Assembly: GCA_031177355.1 (NCBI GenBank)
Contig: JAPSGR010000010.1
Coordinates: forward strand, 1-54,212
Length of the DNA: 54,212 nucleotides
Source: Candidatus Nitrosocosmicus sp.
Lineage (GTDB): Archaea; Thermoproteota; Nitrososphaeria; Nitrososphaerales; Nitrososphaeraceae
Reading direction: 5' to 3'
Every line of letters starts with the position of its first letter. Position 1 is the first letter of the stretch. The translations under genes were made by a program, and so were the position numbers. Below are positions 37,561-46,989 of this stretch, piece after piece. The notes below the pieces were generated by a model. That model had not been told where the DNA came from and did no database searches. It was given only the letters and a program-made list of their open reading frames with translations.

Positions 37561-38127
37561 TCACTTCATTGCTTTTTCCATGAGCAAAGTCTTAAGTTCA
37601 TCCTCATGGTTTCTAATAAGCTCCTCAAAAGTCATGTCTATTTCGCGCAAATCCTTTTTATCTGAGGCGATAAGACCCCCAATAGTATTGATATTACCAC
37701 CAATACCTATCCCCAATTTCTTTATAATTTCTACATCCTCTTTCCTGCACTTTATAACTATATCATTCCCAAGCTGAGCTTTTGCACTCTCTACCATTTT
37801 TTCTAAAATTTTTTTATATTCTGCTTTCTTTACAAAATTTCTCAATTCTTCTTTTAAAGCTTGGAAAGTAGTTTCCATATTTTCATTTATTGAATCAAAA
37901 ATAATCTTCTTTGCCGTAAGCCTGGCAGATTCCCTTATACGAGCAGCTTCTCTCTGGGATTTTAATATAGATTCGGTTCGATACTTTTCTTCGATCGACT
38001 TGGTCGAATTGGCAATATTAGTTTCAATTTGCGATTTTTTTTCATCAAGAGTTTGATTAAGGGAATTAATTTCCCTTCTCTTCCTATCCTCTATTTCTTG
38101 TATGAAGGGGTTCAATATCGCGGCCAT
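37561..38127 (-). CDS. atpE: A-type ATP synthase subunit E
   Basis: Peripheral-stalk subunit, 188 residues: a long N-terminal coiled coil (IEDRKRREINSLNQTLDEKK) and a globular C-terminal domain (KLGIGIGGNINTIGGLIASD, then MTFEELIRNHEDEL) typical of V/A-type E. It pairs with H. Second gene of the operon. Confidence 0.92.
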   Translation of the reverse strand: MAAILNPFIQEIEDRKRREINSLNQTLDEKKSQIETNIANSTKSIEEKYRTESILKSQREAARIRESARLTAKKIIFDSINENMETTFQALKEELRNFVKKAEYKKILEKMVESAKAQLGNDIVIKCRKEDVEIIKKLGIGIGGNINTIGGLIASDKKDLREIDMTFEELIRNHEDELKTLLMEKAMK

Positions 38128-38139
38128 TAGAGTATGCCT

Positions 38140-38484
38140 CTATAGTATGCCCAAGAGCAATATTATACCAAGTACGAATCCAATAATCCACAGAGTTTCA
38201 GGAATAACAAAGAAGAAGAGAACTTGACCGAATTTTTCGGGCTTCTCAGCTATTATACCCATACCTGCAGCACCAATACCCTGTTGGGCAATACCAGTTC
38301 CTATCAATCCTGCAGCTATTGCAATAGCTGCAGCTATTGCTAAGAGAGATTTATTAAGACCGGCATCAGCAGTTGCATGTTCCTGTGCAAAAACTTGTGG
38401 CGTCAAGAATGTGAAGACCAACATTGCTGCGCCAAAAACAATTGGTATCATGAACAATTTTGAATAACGAGATGATCGATTCAT
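38140..38484 (-). CDS. atpK: A-type ATP synthase proteolipid subunit K (c ring)
   Basis: The rotor-ring proteolipid with a single hairpin of two membrane helices. 114 residues: an N-terminal hydrophobic leader (IPIVFGAAMLVFTFLTPQVF, with A-Q after it, a plausible signal-peptide cleavage site), helix 1 (LIGTGIAQQGIGAAGMGIIA) and helix 2 with the ion-binding Glu96 in VIPETLWIIGFVLGIILL. It is the first gene of the operon; ion specificity (H+ or Na+) cannot be decided by eye. ATG at 38484. Confidence 0.95.
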   Translation of the reverse strand: MNRSSRYSKLFMIPIVFGAAMLVFTFLTPQVFAQEHATADAGLNKSLLAIAAAIAIAAGLIGTGIAQQGIGAAGMGIIAEKPEKFGQVLFFFVIPETLWIIGFVLGIILLLGIL

Positions 38485-38873
38485 TTGTAACTAATTTCGT
38501 CCAGTGGCATATTAATAGGTTTTTTTAAAATTATCTTAATTCGATAAGATTATAGATATTTTTTATTTAATTCGTTAGAAATTTATTACATATAGATAAT
38601 CTATATTATATTAAAGCCAAATTAAGGCAACACCGAAGATAATCTGCGTGTATATATATTCACCCTTCTGTCAAAATCCACATTCAATGTAGTATTTTAT
38701 CCAATAAATATTACCAAAAGCATTAGTACTCTACTGGATCTATTATCAAAATCAGATCTATTGTTGTTTCCAAGATAAAATCACTAGTAATTACAGATCT
38801 TGTTATCACATAAATTTTACTACTAGGGAAGCACTTTTATTTATTAATGCCTTTTTAACAGAACTGTCTTCAT
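38485..38873. other. Divergent promoter region of the ATP synthase operon and methyltransferase
   Basis: About 390 bases, very AT-rich, no gene. On the minus strand a TATA-like TATTAATATG lies about 25-35 bases before the atpK start. The plus-strand promoter of the methyltransferase is expected near 38820-38850 (TTTATTTATTAATG). Several TATATA runs make exact placement uncertain. Confidence 0.45.
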
Positions 38874-39791
38874 TTGTTCTATAGAATAACTTGGTTAGCT
38901 TTACTTTCGTTACTGCGGCGAAATGACAAAGATGTAATCAAGATATATGACATATTCGGTGATTTGATGAAAACAACCACTGGAGGTAACATGCTTAATT
39001 TTGGATACTGGGACAAAGAAGTTAAAGATCCTTTTGAGGCCCAGATCAAACTCACAAATATGCTCGGAACCTTTGGATCTTTTTTTAACGCAAAAAACAT
39101 TTTAGACGTCGGAAGTGGTTATTCTATCCCAGCCTTAAAATGGTTAGCAGAATATCCTAATTTGAATTTATGTTGTATAGACATTAATTACAACCAAATA
39201 ATTGAGGGAATGCACCTTTTGAAAGAAAATCATAAATTAAAGCAGGAAACACTTCGAATATTTTCGGTGATCAATTTAGAAAATCGATTGTTTCATATCA
39301 ATTCGACCTCCACCTTTTTAGCTGTAAAGAATGATACTATGGATAGGATTGTGGCATTTGAATCTGCACATCACTTTAGACCATTAAAACAATTTATGAG
39401 AGAAGCAAGACGGATCCTTAAAAGATTAGGATTCTTGGTAATAGCAATACCGGTCATCGTCAACAATTCCCAGGGGTCAAGGCTCACCAACCTAAAAGAT
39501 CTTGGTATTTTAAAGATTACATGGGCTTCCGAGCACTATGAGCTTGAATTTGTCAAATCATTAATAGAAGAGAATGGTTTTAAGATAGATGAAATTCGTC
39601 TCATAGGCTCAAGTGTATATCAGCCATTGGCTAGTTACTATCTTAAAAATCGAACTCATATAAGGAATATAATTCTGACACATTATCCTAATTTTTTAGA
39701 AGTAATTATTAACAAGTCAATGTCAAGGATGAAAAGGGCTTCCGAAAATGGAGTCATTGAATACGCCCTATTTAGATGTACAAAATACTAA
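38874..39791 (+). CDS. SAM-dependent methyltransferase, class I
   Basis: A 305-residue Rossmann-fold methyltransferase from TTG 38874. Motif I is ILDVGSGYSIPALKWLA (about 77-93), with the acidic end of strand 2 in CCIDINYNQI. MLNFGYWD before it is the pattern seen in small-molecule C/O-methyltransferases of the UbiE/sterol type; DRIVAFESAHHF.PLKQFMREARRILK matches motifs for methyltransferase-11/25. Substrate unknown. Monocistronic, divergent from the ATP synthase operon. Confidence 0.85.
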   Translation: MFYRITWLALLSLLRRNDKDVIKIYDIFGDLMKTTTGGNMLNFGYWDKEVKDPFEAQIKLTNMLGTFGSFFNAKNILDVGSGYSIPALKWLAEYPNLNLCCIDINYNQIIEGMHLLKENHKLKQETLRIFSVINLENRLFHINSTSTFLAVKNDTMDRIVAFESAHHFRPLKQFMREARRILKRLGFLVIAIPVIVNNSQGSRLTNLKDLGILKITWASEHYELEFVKSLIEENGFKIDEIRLIGSSVYQPLASYYLKNRTHIRNIILTHYPNFLEVIINKSMSRMKRASENGVIEYALFRCTKY

Positions 39792-40137
39792 GATACGTTC
39801 TCACCCTTATTCCAAAATAAATTTAAAGGCTTAAAGAGTTGCGTATTTATACAGAACTTTCAAAACTTCTGGGCAAATATCAATAATTGACGTAATGTAC
39901 ATTCTAAACGATAGTATAAACAAGCAAATTGGATTAAGTTCCGCTTATGATAGCATCAGAAATACTATTTTATGGTGACAACAGGTCATTTAAAAAGTAT
40001 CAATCGATTTAACTAAATGAGTATATAATCAAATAAATTGAGTGTCGTATCTTGGATATCCAAACAGTACCTTTTTGCTGATTTTAGTGTCAGTAAGTAA
40101 ATCAGTATTTAAATAGCATTTATTTTTAATTTAGATA
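39792..40137. other. Gene-free spacer
   Basis: About 345 bases, no gene seen. AT-rich segment just before 40138 can serve as promoter (AAATAGCATTTATTTTTAAT). Confidence 0.4.
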
Positions 40138-40818
40138 ATGTCCACCTCAATTGAGCAAAAGACTGCAAATCATGACGAGACTACCACAGCATCAATAAAA
40201 AATGCGGATAAAGAAAAAACCGTGGATGTTTCTGCTAATTCCCCTAAATATATCAAAAAATCAAAATTTGAAGAACTATGCGGATGGCTTTTAAAGTGGG
40301 GTTTTAAGGTAATCGATAAGAGTGGTAAGAATACTGCGTTAGGTATTGAATTTCAAGCTGAGGTATTTCCTCAAATTCCATATTCATCTGGACTTAATAC
40401 ACCATTCTACCTCGAATTTCAAGATGATTTGGATGATGGTTTTATTATAAGAACTACATTCGAACTTGACAAGAACATTGAAATATTTCTAAATAGCCAA
40501 AATAGGGCCCGAGAAATTGAATTAACATATATAGAAATCAATCACCTAGTATTGCCTCTAAGAATTTCTATTATTAGGGATCATCCGTATATCAAACTGT
40601 ATAAAGTGATTTTTTCTGATAATCTTCAAAAACAATTTTTCCTAGATAGCATTCATGATTTGATCAACTCGATGACAATAATAATCGGAAAATGGGACCA
40701 AAGATATTATCAAAGTAGGCCGTCGGAATATAAAGCAATTAAAGACAGAAAGATTAACGACCCGGAATTAGAAAGAAAGATTAACGACCCGGAATTAGAT
40801 AAAATATTAAAAAACTAA
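40138..40818 (+). CDS. DUF2299-like protein with C-terminal 9-residue repeat
   Basis: A 226-residue soluble protein. Residues 1-40 are a disordered Thr/Lys/Ala-rich leader; residues about 43-190 form a domain (FEELCGWLLKWGFKVIDKSG, FYLEFQDDLDDGFIIRTTFE, SIIRDHPYIKLYKVIFSDNL) that parallels the 49.7-kb protein and the DUF2299 family. The C-terminus carries two copies of RKINDPEL(E/D). Its biochemical role is unknown. A J-domain gene follows 110 bases downstream on the same strand. Confidence 0.7.
   Translation: MSTSIEQKTANHDETTTASIKNADKEKTVDVSANSPKYIKKSKFEELCGWLLKWGFKVIDKSGKNTALGIEFQAEVFPQIPYSSGLNTPFYLEFQDDLDDGFIIRTTFELDKNIEIFLNSQNRAREIELTYIEINHLVLPLRISIIRDHPYIKLYKVIFSDNLQKQFFLDSIHDLINSMTIIIGKWDQRYYQSRPSEYKAIKDRKINDPELERKINDPELDKILKN
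40747..40800 (+). repeat. 27-bp tandem duplication inside the DUF2299-like gene
   Basis: Two consecutive 27-base units starting AGAAAGATTAACGACCCGGA, in frame and almost identical; they encode the doubled nonapeptide RKINDPELE/RKINDPELD. A recent in-frame duplication. Confidence 0.85.
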
Positions 40819-40928
40819 AAGTTCGGAATTAAATAATTATGCAAAATTATCCTAGGAAATGGTATTGACGATCCGTACGAATAATAAAGTTAATAAATAA
40901 AGCATGAAGTATAACTTGTCTGTTTAGA

Positions 40929-41306
40929 ATGGTCAACGTGGATCATTATCAAATTCTGGGCGTTTCTAGCTTGGCATCATCTAGAGAAATAACAGCTGCA
41001 TATAGAAAGCTTGCCCTACAGTATCACCCTGACAGGAATAAGAGCCCATTCGCTAATGATATGATGCTAAAAATAAATACAGCTTATGGAATCTTATCCG
41101 ATCCTAGAAAAAGAGAGGAATATGACTATTCTGTGCACAGTGCAAATGCTATTTATCGCAGGAATCGCCCTAACTATTCTTCACACAGCAATAATGAGGT
41201 AGTAAGTTTATTATTTAAATTGCTTACTTTAGCTAGGATATCAATAACAAATATTCTTAGAGTCTTAAAGGCCATTATTAAGATAATTCAAGGCAAATTA
41301 ACTTGA
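40929..41306 (+). CDS. J-domain mini-protein
   Basis: A 125-residue protein: an N-terminal J domain (DHYQILGVSSLASSREITAA, HPD at residues 33-35, INTAYGILSDPRKREEYD) that stimulates Hsp70/DnaK ATPase, then a Ser/Asn-rich linker and a C-terminal amphipathic-hydrophobic segment (VVSLLFKLLTLARISITNIL) that could bind membrane or a partner. It lacks the Gly/Phe, zinc-finger and substrate-binding domains of DnaJ, so it is a specialised co-chaperone, not DnaJ. No dnaK nearby. Confidence 0.88.
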   Translation: MVNVDHYQILGVSSLASSREITAAYRKLALQYHPDRNKSPFANDMMLKINTAYGILSDPRKREEYDYSVHSANAIYRRNRPNYSSHSNNEVVSLLFKLLTLARISITNILRVLKAIIKIIQGKLT

Positions 41307-41507
41307 TTATTCTAAAATGTTTTGACTCTCCTTTCTTTTATTTTATTAAATTGGATGTTACTAAGTTAAAAGCTATAAGAAAATTATAAGAGTTAAGATT
41401 AGAATAAGTAAATCATATTCAAATTTAAATCCATTCATATAATATTTTAATTTAGAAGCATGGTTGGCGATACAAAATCAAAATAAACCCTTCAGAGGGA
41501 TTTTATT

Positions 41508-43211
41508 TCATTTCTTTCCAATTGTAGGCAAAATGTTGGTTGCAATCTCCTCCAAATACATTTGGATATGCGGTTCGATATTCCATATTTTTTCACTCTC
41601 AAATAAGTGTCCATAACGCTGTGAACTACCCATTAGTTCTCTGCTATTTAATTTATCAAGGTAATTACTTTTTACTGACAATTCCGTGAAACCATTTTTT
41701 CTGGCAATGGAATCTAGTAAGCCGTGTATTCCAGATCCATGCTGAGCTGCTTCCTTGATTCTATATGCTATTTCTTTTGGAATACCTAACTTTTCTGCCA
41801 ATCGTCTGTGAACCCTTTTTCCGAGAGTATCAAAAACATCAACACCCTCATTTTGAATATTCAACCTTGGATCTATGCGCAAAACGGTGTCTATTAAGCT
41901 AGGGTCGAGGAATGGTTCCCGTAATTCAATACTCTGGGACATTGTTATTTTATCCTCTCTTTCAAGTGTCTCTTTGTACAAGAGCTGAACATCTTTGATC
42001 ATATATTCAAGGATTTTATCATAGCCATACTTTTGGACGATTTTTGAATACCATGAATAACCTCCAAATATTTCATCCGCTCCCTGACCTGTCAACATAA
42101 CCCTTATACCTTGCTCCCTGGCCAACTTTACTGCTGCGTAAATAGGGATTGCAACCTCAACTTGTCCCATGTTATCGTCCTCAATAACATTTATTATATC
42201 TGGAATCATCTTTTCAACATCATCCTGTGAAAGCTCGTTAATTTGTAAATTCAAATCTAATTTTTCAGCAATCTCTATTGAATTTGTGATGTCATTCGAT
42301 CCTTTTATTCCTGCTGTGTAACATATCACCTCTGGAACCATTTGCTTTGCCAAATATGCAACAATAACACTGTCAATACCACCAGAAAAGACTATTCCTA
42401 TTCTATCAAAATCACGCACCCTTTTTTTGACTGATGTGATTAAGGCAGTATTATATGCACTTAAAGCAGAATCAATATCTTTATAGGTAACTGGATATTT
42501 TGTTCGTATGGACTTGCTTGTATTCACGGTCACCGGATGCAATGCAGTGTGAAAGGTCTGCTCACCTGAATTCTGAGAAATAAAGAGGGCATATCCGGGC
42601 AGTAAACGATGAATCTTGTTGTCCATATTGATCTTCCATAAAGCCTTTTTCTCAGAGCCAAAGGCAAAGAATCGTTCGTCTTCACCGTAATAAATTTGTC
42701 TTACCCCAATACCATCCCTTACTAAGATAATATTTCCTGATGATTGTTCTCTAATAGCTAGGATGTAAATCCCATCCAACTGAAATACTGTCCGTTTGAC
42801 GGCTTCAAGCAAATTTCCCTTCGTTTTTAAATAATGGTCCTCAAGTAAGTGAATGATTACTTCGCTATCTGTAGATGTCTTAAATTTATGACGGCTCTCC
42901 AAACTCTTTCTTAGTTCTTTGTAGTTATATATCTCCCCGTTATGTTCTAATACAAGTTTTTTGTCACAACTGAGAAACGGCTGAGAGCCACAGGAGCCGC
43001 CCACAATGGCTAAACGTGAATGAGCTAATACATTAAATGCACTAGTTTGAGAAAAAAATAGCTTATTAAATGTATTAGAATAAACAATTTCGTCTTCAGT
43101 CGCCAACCCAACACCATCAGGACCACGATTTCTCATACACGACAACATTTTCTCAATCAGGGGTGTTACGTTTTCTCCTTTTTTACTTAATATTCCTACT
43201 ATTCCACACAT
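41508..43211 (-). CDS. asnB: Asparagine synthase (glutamine-hydrolysing)
   Basis: Converts aspartate to asparagine using glutamine and ATP. 567 residues: N-terminal Ntn glutaminase domain with nucleophile Cys2 (MCGIVGILSKKG), NHR-like RNRGPDG and HNGEIYNYKELR; C-terminal synthetase domain with PP-loop FSGGIDSVIVAYLA, then MLTGQGADEIFGGY and ELREPFLDPSLI. All active-site motifs are intact. Start is ATG at 43211, preceded by an AT-rich segment. Divergence from the HAD gene is not direct: both are minus strand, with 86 bases between. Confidence 0.95.
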   Translation of the reverse strand: MCGIVGILSKKGENVTPLIEKMLSCMRNRGPDGVGLATEDEIVYSNTFNKLFFSQTSAFNVLAHSRLAIVGGSCGSQPFLSCDKKLVLEHNGEIYNYKELRKSLESRHKFKTSTDSEVIIHLLEDHYLKTKGNLLEAVKRTVFQLDGIYILAIREQSSGNIILVRDGIGVRQIYYGEDERFFAFGSEKKALWKINMDNKIHRLLPGYALFISQNSGEQTFHTALHPVTVNTSKSIRTKYPVTYKDIDSALSAYNTALITSVKKRVRDFDRIGIVFSGGIDSVIVAYLAKQMVPEVICYTAGIKGSNDITNSIEIAEKLDLNLQINELSQDDVEKMIPDIINVIEDDNMGQVEVAIPIYAAVKLAREQGIRVMLTGQGADEIFGGYSWYSKIVQKYGYDKILEYMIKDVQLLYKETLEREDKITMSQSIELREPFLDPSLIDTVLRIDPRLNIQNEGVDVFDTLGKRVHRRLAEKLGIPKEIAYRIKEAAQHGSGIHGLLDSIARKNGFTELSVKSNYLDKLNSRELMGSSQRYGHLFESEKIWNIEPHIQMYLEEIATNILPTIGKK

Positions 43212-43297
43212 TTTAATAATTTCCTAAACAATTACTATTGTATAACAAGATATAATAATAACCTCATTACTCAAATTTAAGTATTACACTTTATATA

Positions 43298-43951
43298 CTA
43301 CATGTAATTCATTATCTCATTAAGATCGGGATTAAGAATTATGTTTTTGCTTTGACTGATAATGTCTTTATCTTTGGGCATAAAAGCTATCCCTAGGCCA
43401 GCCTGTTTTAGCATACATATATCCCCTCTAGTATCTCCGATTGCAATAGTATCTTCGATATTAACTCCGTATTTGTTTGAATATTGGTTCAAGTGAAATC
43501 TTTTGCAGATAGAAATAGTACAGGGGCAGTTTATTTTTTCCCAACCCAGGGGCATTTTTATCTCCCCCGTTAAGACTTCGTTTTCAACTACTAATTCATT
43601 GGCGGCAAAGAATTCAATCTCAAGTTTGTTTGCGATTACCTCAGCGGCTATTGTATAACTGTCTGTTATAATACCAGTTCTGTACCCATTCTCCTTAAAC
43701 CAGGTAACAATTTTATCAGCGTTTTTCATAACTGGGATTGAATCAACTGCTTTGACAATCTCATTAGCTTTTATTCCTCTAAGTAAAGAGGCGATCAATT
43801 TGGTTTTTTTATATCCCTGCAGTGAACTGTCAGATTGAATAGCAACAACCTTCTTTGTTAGGTCATATTTCCTCGAAATTACCTCAATGAGTCGACCTCT
43901 AATCAAGGTTCCATCCATATCAAATACAACAAGTTTAGGTCTGCTAGTCAT
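43298..43951 (-). CDS. HAD-superfamily phosphatase (SerB-like), possible MPG phosphatase
   Basis: A 217-residue HAD hydrolase with motif I VVFDMDGTLI, motif II TGIITDSYT, a Lys in the KINCPCTISICKR region, and motif III/IV IGDTRGDICMLKQAGLGIAF. The helical cap and length fit the phosphoserine-phosphatase (HAD-IB) group. It is divergently transcribed from mpgS with 95 bases between starts; it could dephosphorylate mannosyl-3-phosphoglycerate, although classical MpgP enzymes are HAD-IIB, or it may be SerB. Role inferred from context. Confidence 0.8.
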   Translation of the reverse strand: MTSRPKLVVFDMDGTLIRGRLIEVISRKYDLTKKVVAIQSDSSLQGYKKTKLIASLLRGIKANEIVKAVDSIPVMKNADKIVTWFKENGYRTGIITDSYTIAAEVIANKLEIEFFAANELVVENEVLTGEIKMPLGWEKINCPCTISICKRFHLNQYSNKYGVNIEDTIAIGDTRGDICMLKQAGLGIAFMPKDKDIISQSKNIILNPDLNEIMNYM

Positions 43952-44046
43952 ATAATGTCGTAGATATAATTGCAGTTAGCTGTTATTATATGATTTTCCT
44001 ATCAATTGGAGAATAGGTATTATTATGAGAGCAATTATATGAAGAT

Positions 44047-45249
44047 ATGAAGCTAGATTTCCCCCCAAGATTTTCTGAGAGGATTGGATCTATTAGCCTG
44101 CACGCAGTACAGAAAATTTATGAATTAGATTCTGGAAAATCTCCCGAATTCCATGGTGGGCACAGAACCATAAGAGCTTTTGATTATGATGAACTCGCTA
44201 GCATCTTCAGAGACTTGGCAATTATTATACCTATAAAAAACGAGAGGCTAAGGTTAATTGAAGGGGTACTAAGCGGGATCCCCAACGAGTGTATGATCGT
44301 GATTGTCTCTAATAGTCAGATCTCACCGGTAAACCGTTATTCTATGGAAGTTGAAATGATAAAACAATATTCACAATTTGCAGATAAAAAAATTATTTTA
44401 ATTCATCAAGGAGATCCTGATCTTGCTAAAACATTTGAAGAAGTCGGCTATAGTTCGATATTAGATTCAAAGAAACAGATTCGTGATGGCAAAGCAGAAG
44501 GAATGATAATTGGGATACTGATGGCTAAAATGCATAACAAAAAATACGTCGGATTTATTGATAGTGATAATTATTTTCCTGGAGCTGTAAATGAATATTG
44601 CAAAATTTATGCAGTTGGTTTTGGAATGGCATCCACTCCATACAGTAATATAAGAATTTCTTGGTTGTACAAACCCAAGATCAGAAATAATATTTTAAAA
44701 TTTCCAAAGTGGGGTAGAACATCTGAAGTGACTAATAAATACCTAAATGCACTTTTATCATATATTACGGGTTTCGAAACGGATATCATAAAGACTGGAA
44801 ATTCTGGTGAACATGCCCTTTCAATGTCCTTAGCAGAGAATTTGAACTATTCAAGTGGTTATTCCATAGAGCCATACGAGTTTATCAATATTTTAGAAAA
44901 GTTTGGTGGTCTCCTTCCAGCCGATTCACCGGATATCGTAGAGAAAGGAGTTGAAATATTTCAGATAGAAACTAGAAATCCACATTTTCATGAAGAGAAG
45001 GGAAAAGATCACTTGACAGAGATGTTACAAGCTTCGCTTTTAGCTATCAGCAATAGCAAGGTGTGTCATTTGGAGTTGGCAAAAGAAATAAAGGAACATT
45101 TATCAAGATTGGCAATTATTTACCGAAAAGATAAAGGTACGAAAATGGAAGCAAAAAAGTATGTTATTATGGATCCTATTAAATCAATCCCTATTGAAAA
45201 ATTTGGTGAGCTCGTAAAGAAAAATGCCAAAACATTCAACAAAATTTAG
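44047..45249 (+). CDS. mpgS: Mannosyl-3-phosphoglycerate synthase
   Basis: Makes mannosyl-3-phosphoglycerate from GDP-mannose and 3-phosphoglycerate, the first step to the compatible solute mannosylglycerate. A 400-residue GT55-family enzyme: MKLDFPPRFSERIGSISLHA, then FGGHRT-like EFHGGHRTIRAFD, PIKNERLRLIEGVLSGIP, the DxD-type motif in VGFIDSDNYFPGAVNEY and TGNSGEHALSM. Length matches the family. ATG start at 44047. The facing HAD phosphatase may supply the second step. Confidence 0.93.
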   Translation: MKLDFPPRFSERIGSISLHAVQKIYELDSGKSPEFHGGHRTIRAFDYDELASIFRDLAIIIPIKNERLRLIEGVLSGIPNECMIVIVSNSQISPVNRYSMEVEMIKQYSQFADKKIILIHQGDPDLAKTFEEVGYSSILDSKKQIRDGKAEGMIIGILMAKMHNKKYVGFIDSDNYFPGAVNEYCKIYAVGFGMASTPYSNIRISWLYKPKIRNNILKFPKWGRTSEVTNKYLNALLSYITGFETDIIKTGNSGEHALSMSLAENLNYSSGYSIEPYEFINILEKFGGLLPADSPDIVEKGVEIFQIETRNPHFHEEKGKDHLTEMLQASLLAISNSKVCHLELAKEIKEHLSRLAIIYRKDKGTKMEAKKYVIMDPIKSIPIEKFGELVKKNAKTFNKI

Positions 45250-45370
45250 GTGTTATAAAAATTACGATCAAAGAAGATGGTAAAGGTATGTTAACCGAGG
45301 TTTTCCATCCCGAAATAAGATAACCTGTTAGCTATAACCGTTTAGAAAAAGACTATCAGGATAAATAGAA

Positions 45371-46597
45371 TTGGCGTCACCGAATAGTGAAACAAAAGGG
45401 ATTGAAAATGTACTAATACTTCAGGGTGGCGGTTCATTAGGTGCTTTTGGATGCGGCGTCTACAAGGCAATTGAAAAACAAGGATTCAATTTAGATATTG
45501 TGGCTGGAACGTCTATTGGTGGTATAAATGCTGCCATCATAGCAGGAACAAAAGATAAAGATAATACAGCCCGAAAATTGGAAGAATTTTGGATCGAACT
45601 TTCAGAAGGGTTCGTTCCAACTGGTGATCCCATTAATAGTAGCCTTTTTAATCCATTAAACATCTTTTTTCAAAATCAAATCTATTCTTCTCCCATAAAC
45701 CATACATTTCCAGATTTAGCTAAGACAGCGAAGGAACAACAAGTTAAGTTAAATCAGATTAAATCATTTTACAGTTCTGTAATATATGGTAACAGCAAAT
45801 TTTTTAAACCACGGTGGTTACAACCTCAGAATTATTTGGATTTTGAATATCTTACACCTTCAGAATGGACCTATTTGTATGATCATAGCCCGCTAATAAA
45901 AACTCTTGAAAAGTATATTGATTTTGAAAAATTAAATCCTAATTCCCAAAATAACACACGATTAATATTGACAGCGGTAAACGTACTTAATTCACAGGCA
46001 TTAACATTTGATAGTTACTCCCAGCAAATCAAACCAAAGCACATCCTAGCAACATCTGCCTATCCGCTATATAATTTTCCTTGGGTTGAAGTAGAAAAGG
46101 GAGTATATGCTTGGGATGGTGGACTTTTAAGCAATACTCCAATGCGTGAAGTTCTTGATGCGTCACCTGTAACAGATAAAAAGATATTTTTGGTTGAAAA
46201 TTATCCTAAAACAGTTGCCAAATTACCAACAAATCTAGGTGAAGTGTATCACAGAGCAAGAGATATTATCTTTTCAGACAAGACAGAGCATAATATAAAG
46301 ATGGCCGCAATAATAACAAGGTACCTTGACTTTATCGAAGAATTATATCAAATTATCGAAAAGAACAAAGACAAATTAGATTTAAATAAAAATGTCGAAA
46401 AAAAAATAAATCGAAAATATAAAAAATACCGTAAAGACCATGGCGCTGAAATCAAGGAGATTTATTATATTTCTAGAGATGAAGAATTTCCCCATATCTT
46501 TGAAAATGCCGATTTTTCCCCACAGACCATCCTAAGTTCTATAAAGGAAGGCGAAGATAAAGCAACAAAGGTGATCAGGGGGCGTTCTCACCGCTAA
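45371..46597 (+). CDS. Patatin-like phospholipase
   Basis: A 408-residue patatin-family lipid acyl hydrolase from TTG 45371. The oxyanion hole LQGGGSLGAFGCGVYKAIEK, the nucleophile elbow GTSIGGIN (Ser in GxSxG, about residue 48) and the catalytic Asp in WDGGLLSNTP are all present, so the Ser-Asp dyad is intact. A charged, Lys-rich C-terminal tail follows (KNVEKKINRKYKKYRK). Substrate may be membrane lipid or acyl ester; archaeal ether lipids make a classical phospholipase role uncertain. Confidence 0.9.
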   Translation: MASPNSETKGIENVLILQGGGSLGAFGCGVYKAIEKQGFNLDIVAGTSIGGINAAIIAGTKDKDNTARKLEEFWIELSEGFVPTGDPINSSLFNPLNIFFQNQIYSSPINHTFPDLAKTAKEQQVKLNQIKSFYSSVIYGNSKFFKPRWLQPQNYLDFEYLTPSEWTYLYDHSPLIKTLEKYIDFEKLNPNSQNNTRLILTAVNVLNSQALTFDSYSQQIKPKHILATSAYPLYNFPWVEVEKGVYAWDGGLLSNTPMREVLDASPVTDKKIFLVENYPKTVAKLPTNLGEVYHRARDIIFSDKTEHNIKMAAIITRYLDFIEELYQIIEKNKDKLDLNKNVEKKINRKYKKYRKDHGAEIKEIYYISRDEEFPHIFENADFSPQTILSSIKEGEDKATKVIRGRSHR

Positions 46598-46617
46598 TAA
46601 ATCATATAAAATTCTTG

Positions 46618-46635
46618 GCCTTAATCAAGGCTTTT
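46618..46635 (+). terminator. Hairpin terminator after the patatin gene
   Basis: GCCTT (46618-46622), loop AATC, AAGGC (46627-46631), then TTTT; 21 bases after the stop of the patatin gene. A perfect 5-bp stem with a T-run. Confidence 0.45.
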
Positions 46636-46989
46636 AATACATCCGATAATAATAGTTCGGACTTCATGTTGTATCTAATTTATGCAATCAGTAGCACTCC
46701 TTCACTAAAAAGATAAATTATAATGCGTGTCTAATATTTGGTAGTTCTTGGAAAGCAGAATAACTACTATTTTTAAAAGTTCACTGGGGCTTTTAGTCGA
46801 TCTATTACGGCCAATTCAAAAAAATAAAGAAGACGGAATGAATTAGGTTTAAACAATTTAGTCAACTCTACATATCTGATATTTAATAACAGTTAAAGAT
46901 AATGTTATTCATGCACTGAATCTAATTATAGAAGGTTGTGACAACTCCCTTTATACTTTTACCTAAAATCATCACTATATCTATAAATT
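46636..46989. other. Gene-free spacer
   Basis: About 350 bases of AT-rich sequence, no gene on either strand. Confidence 0.4.
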
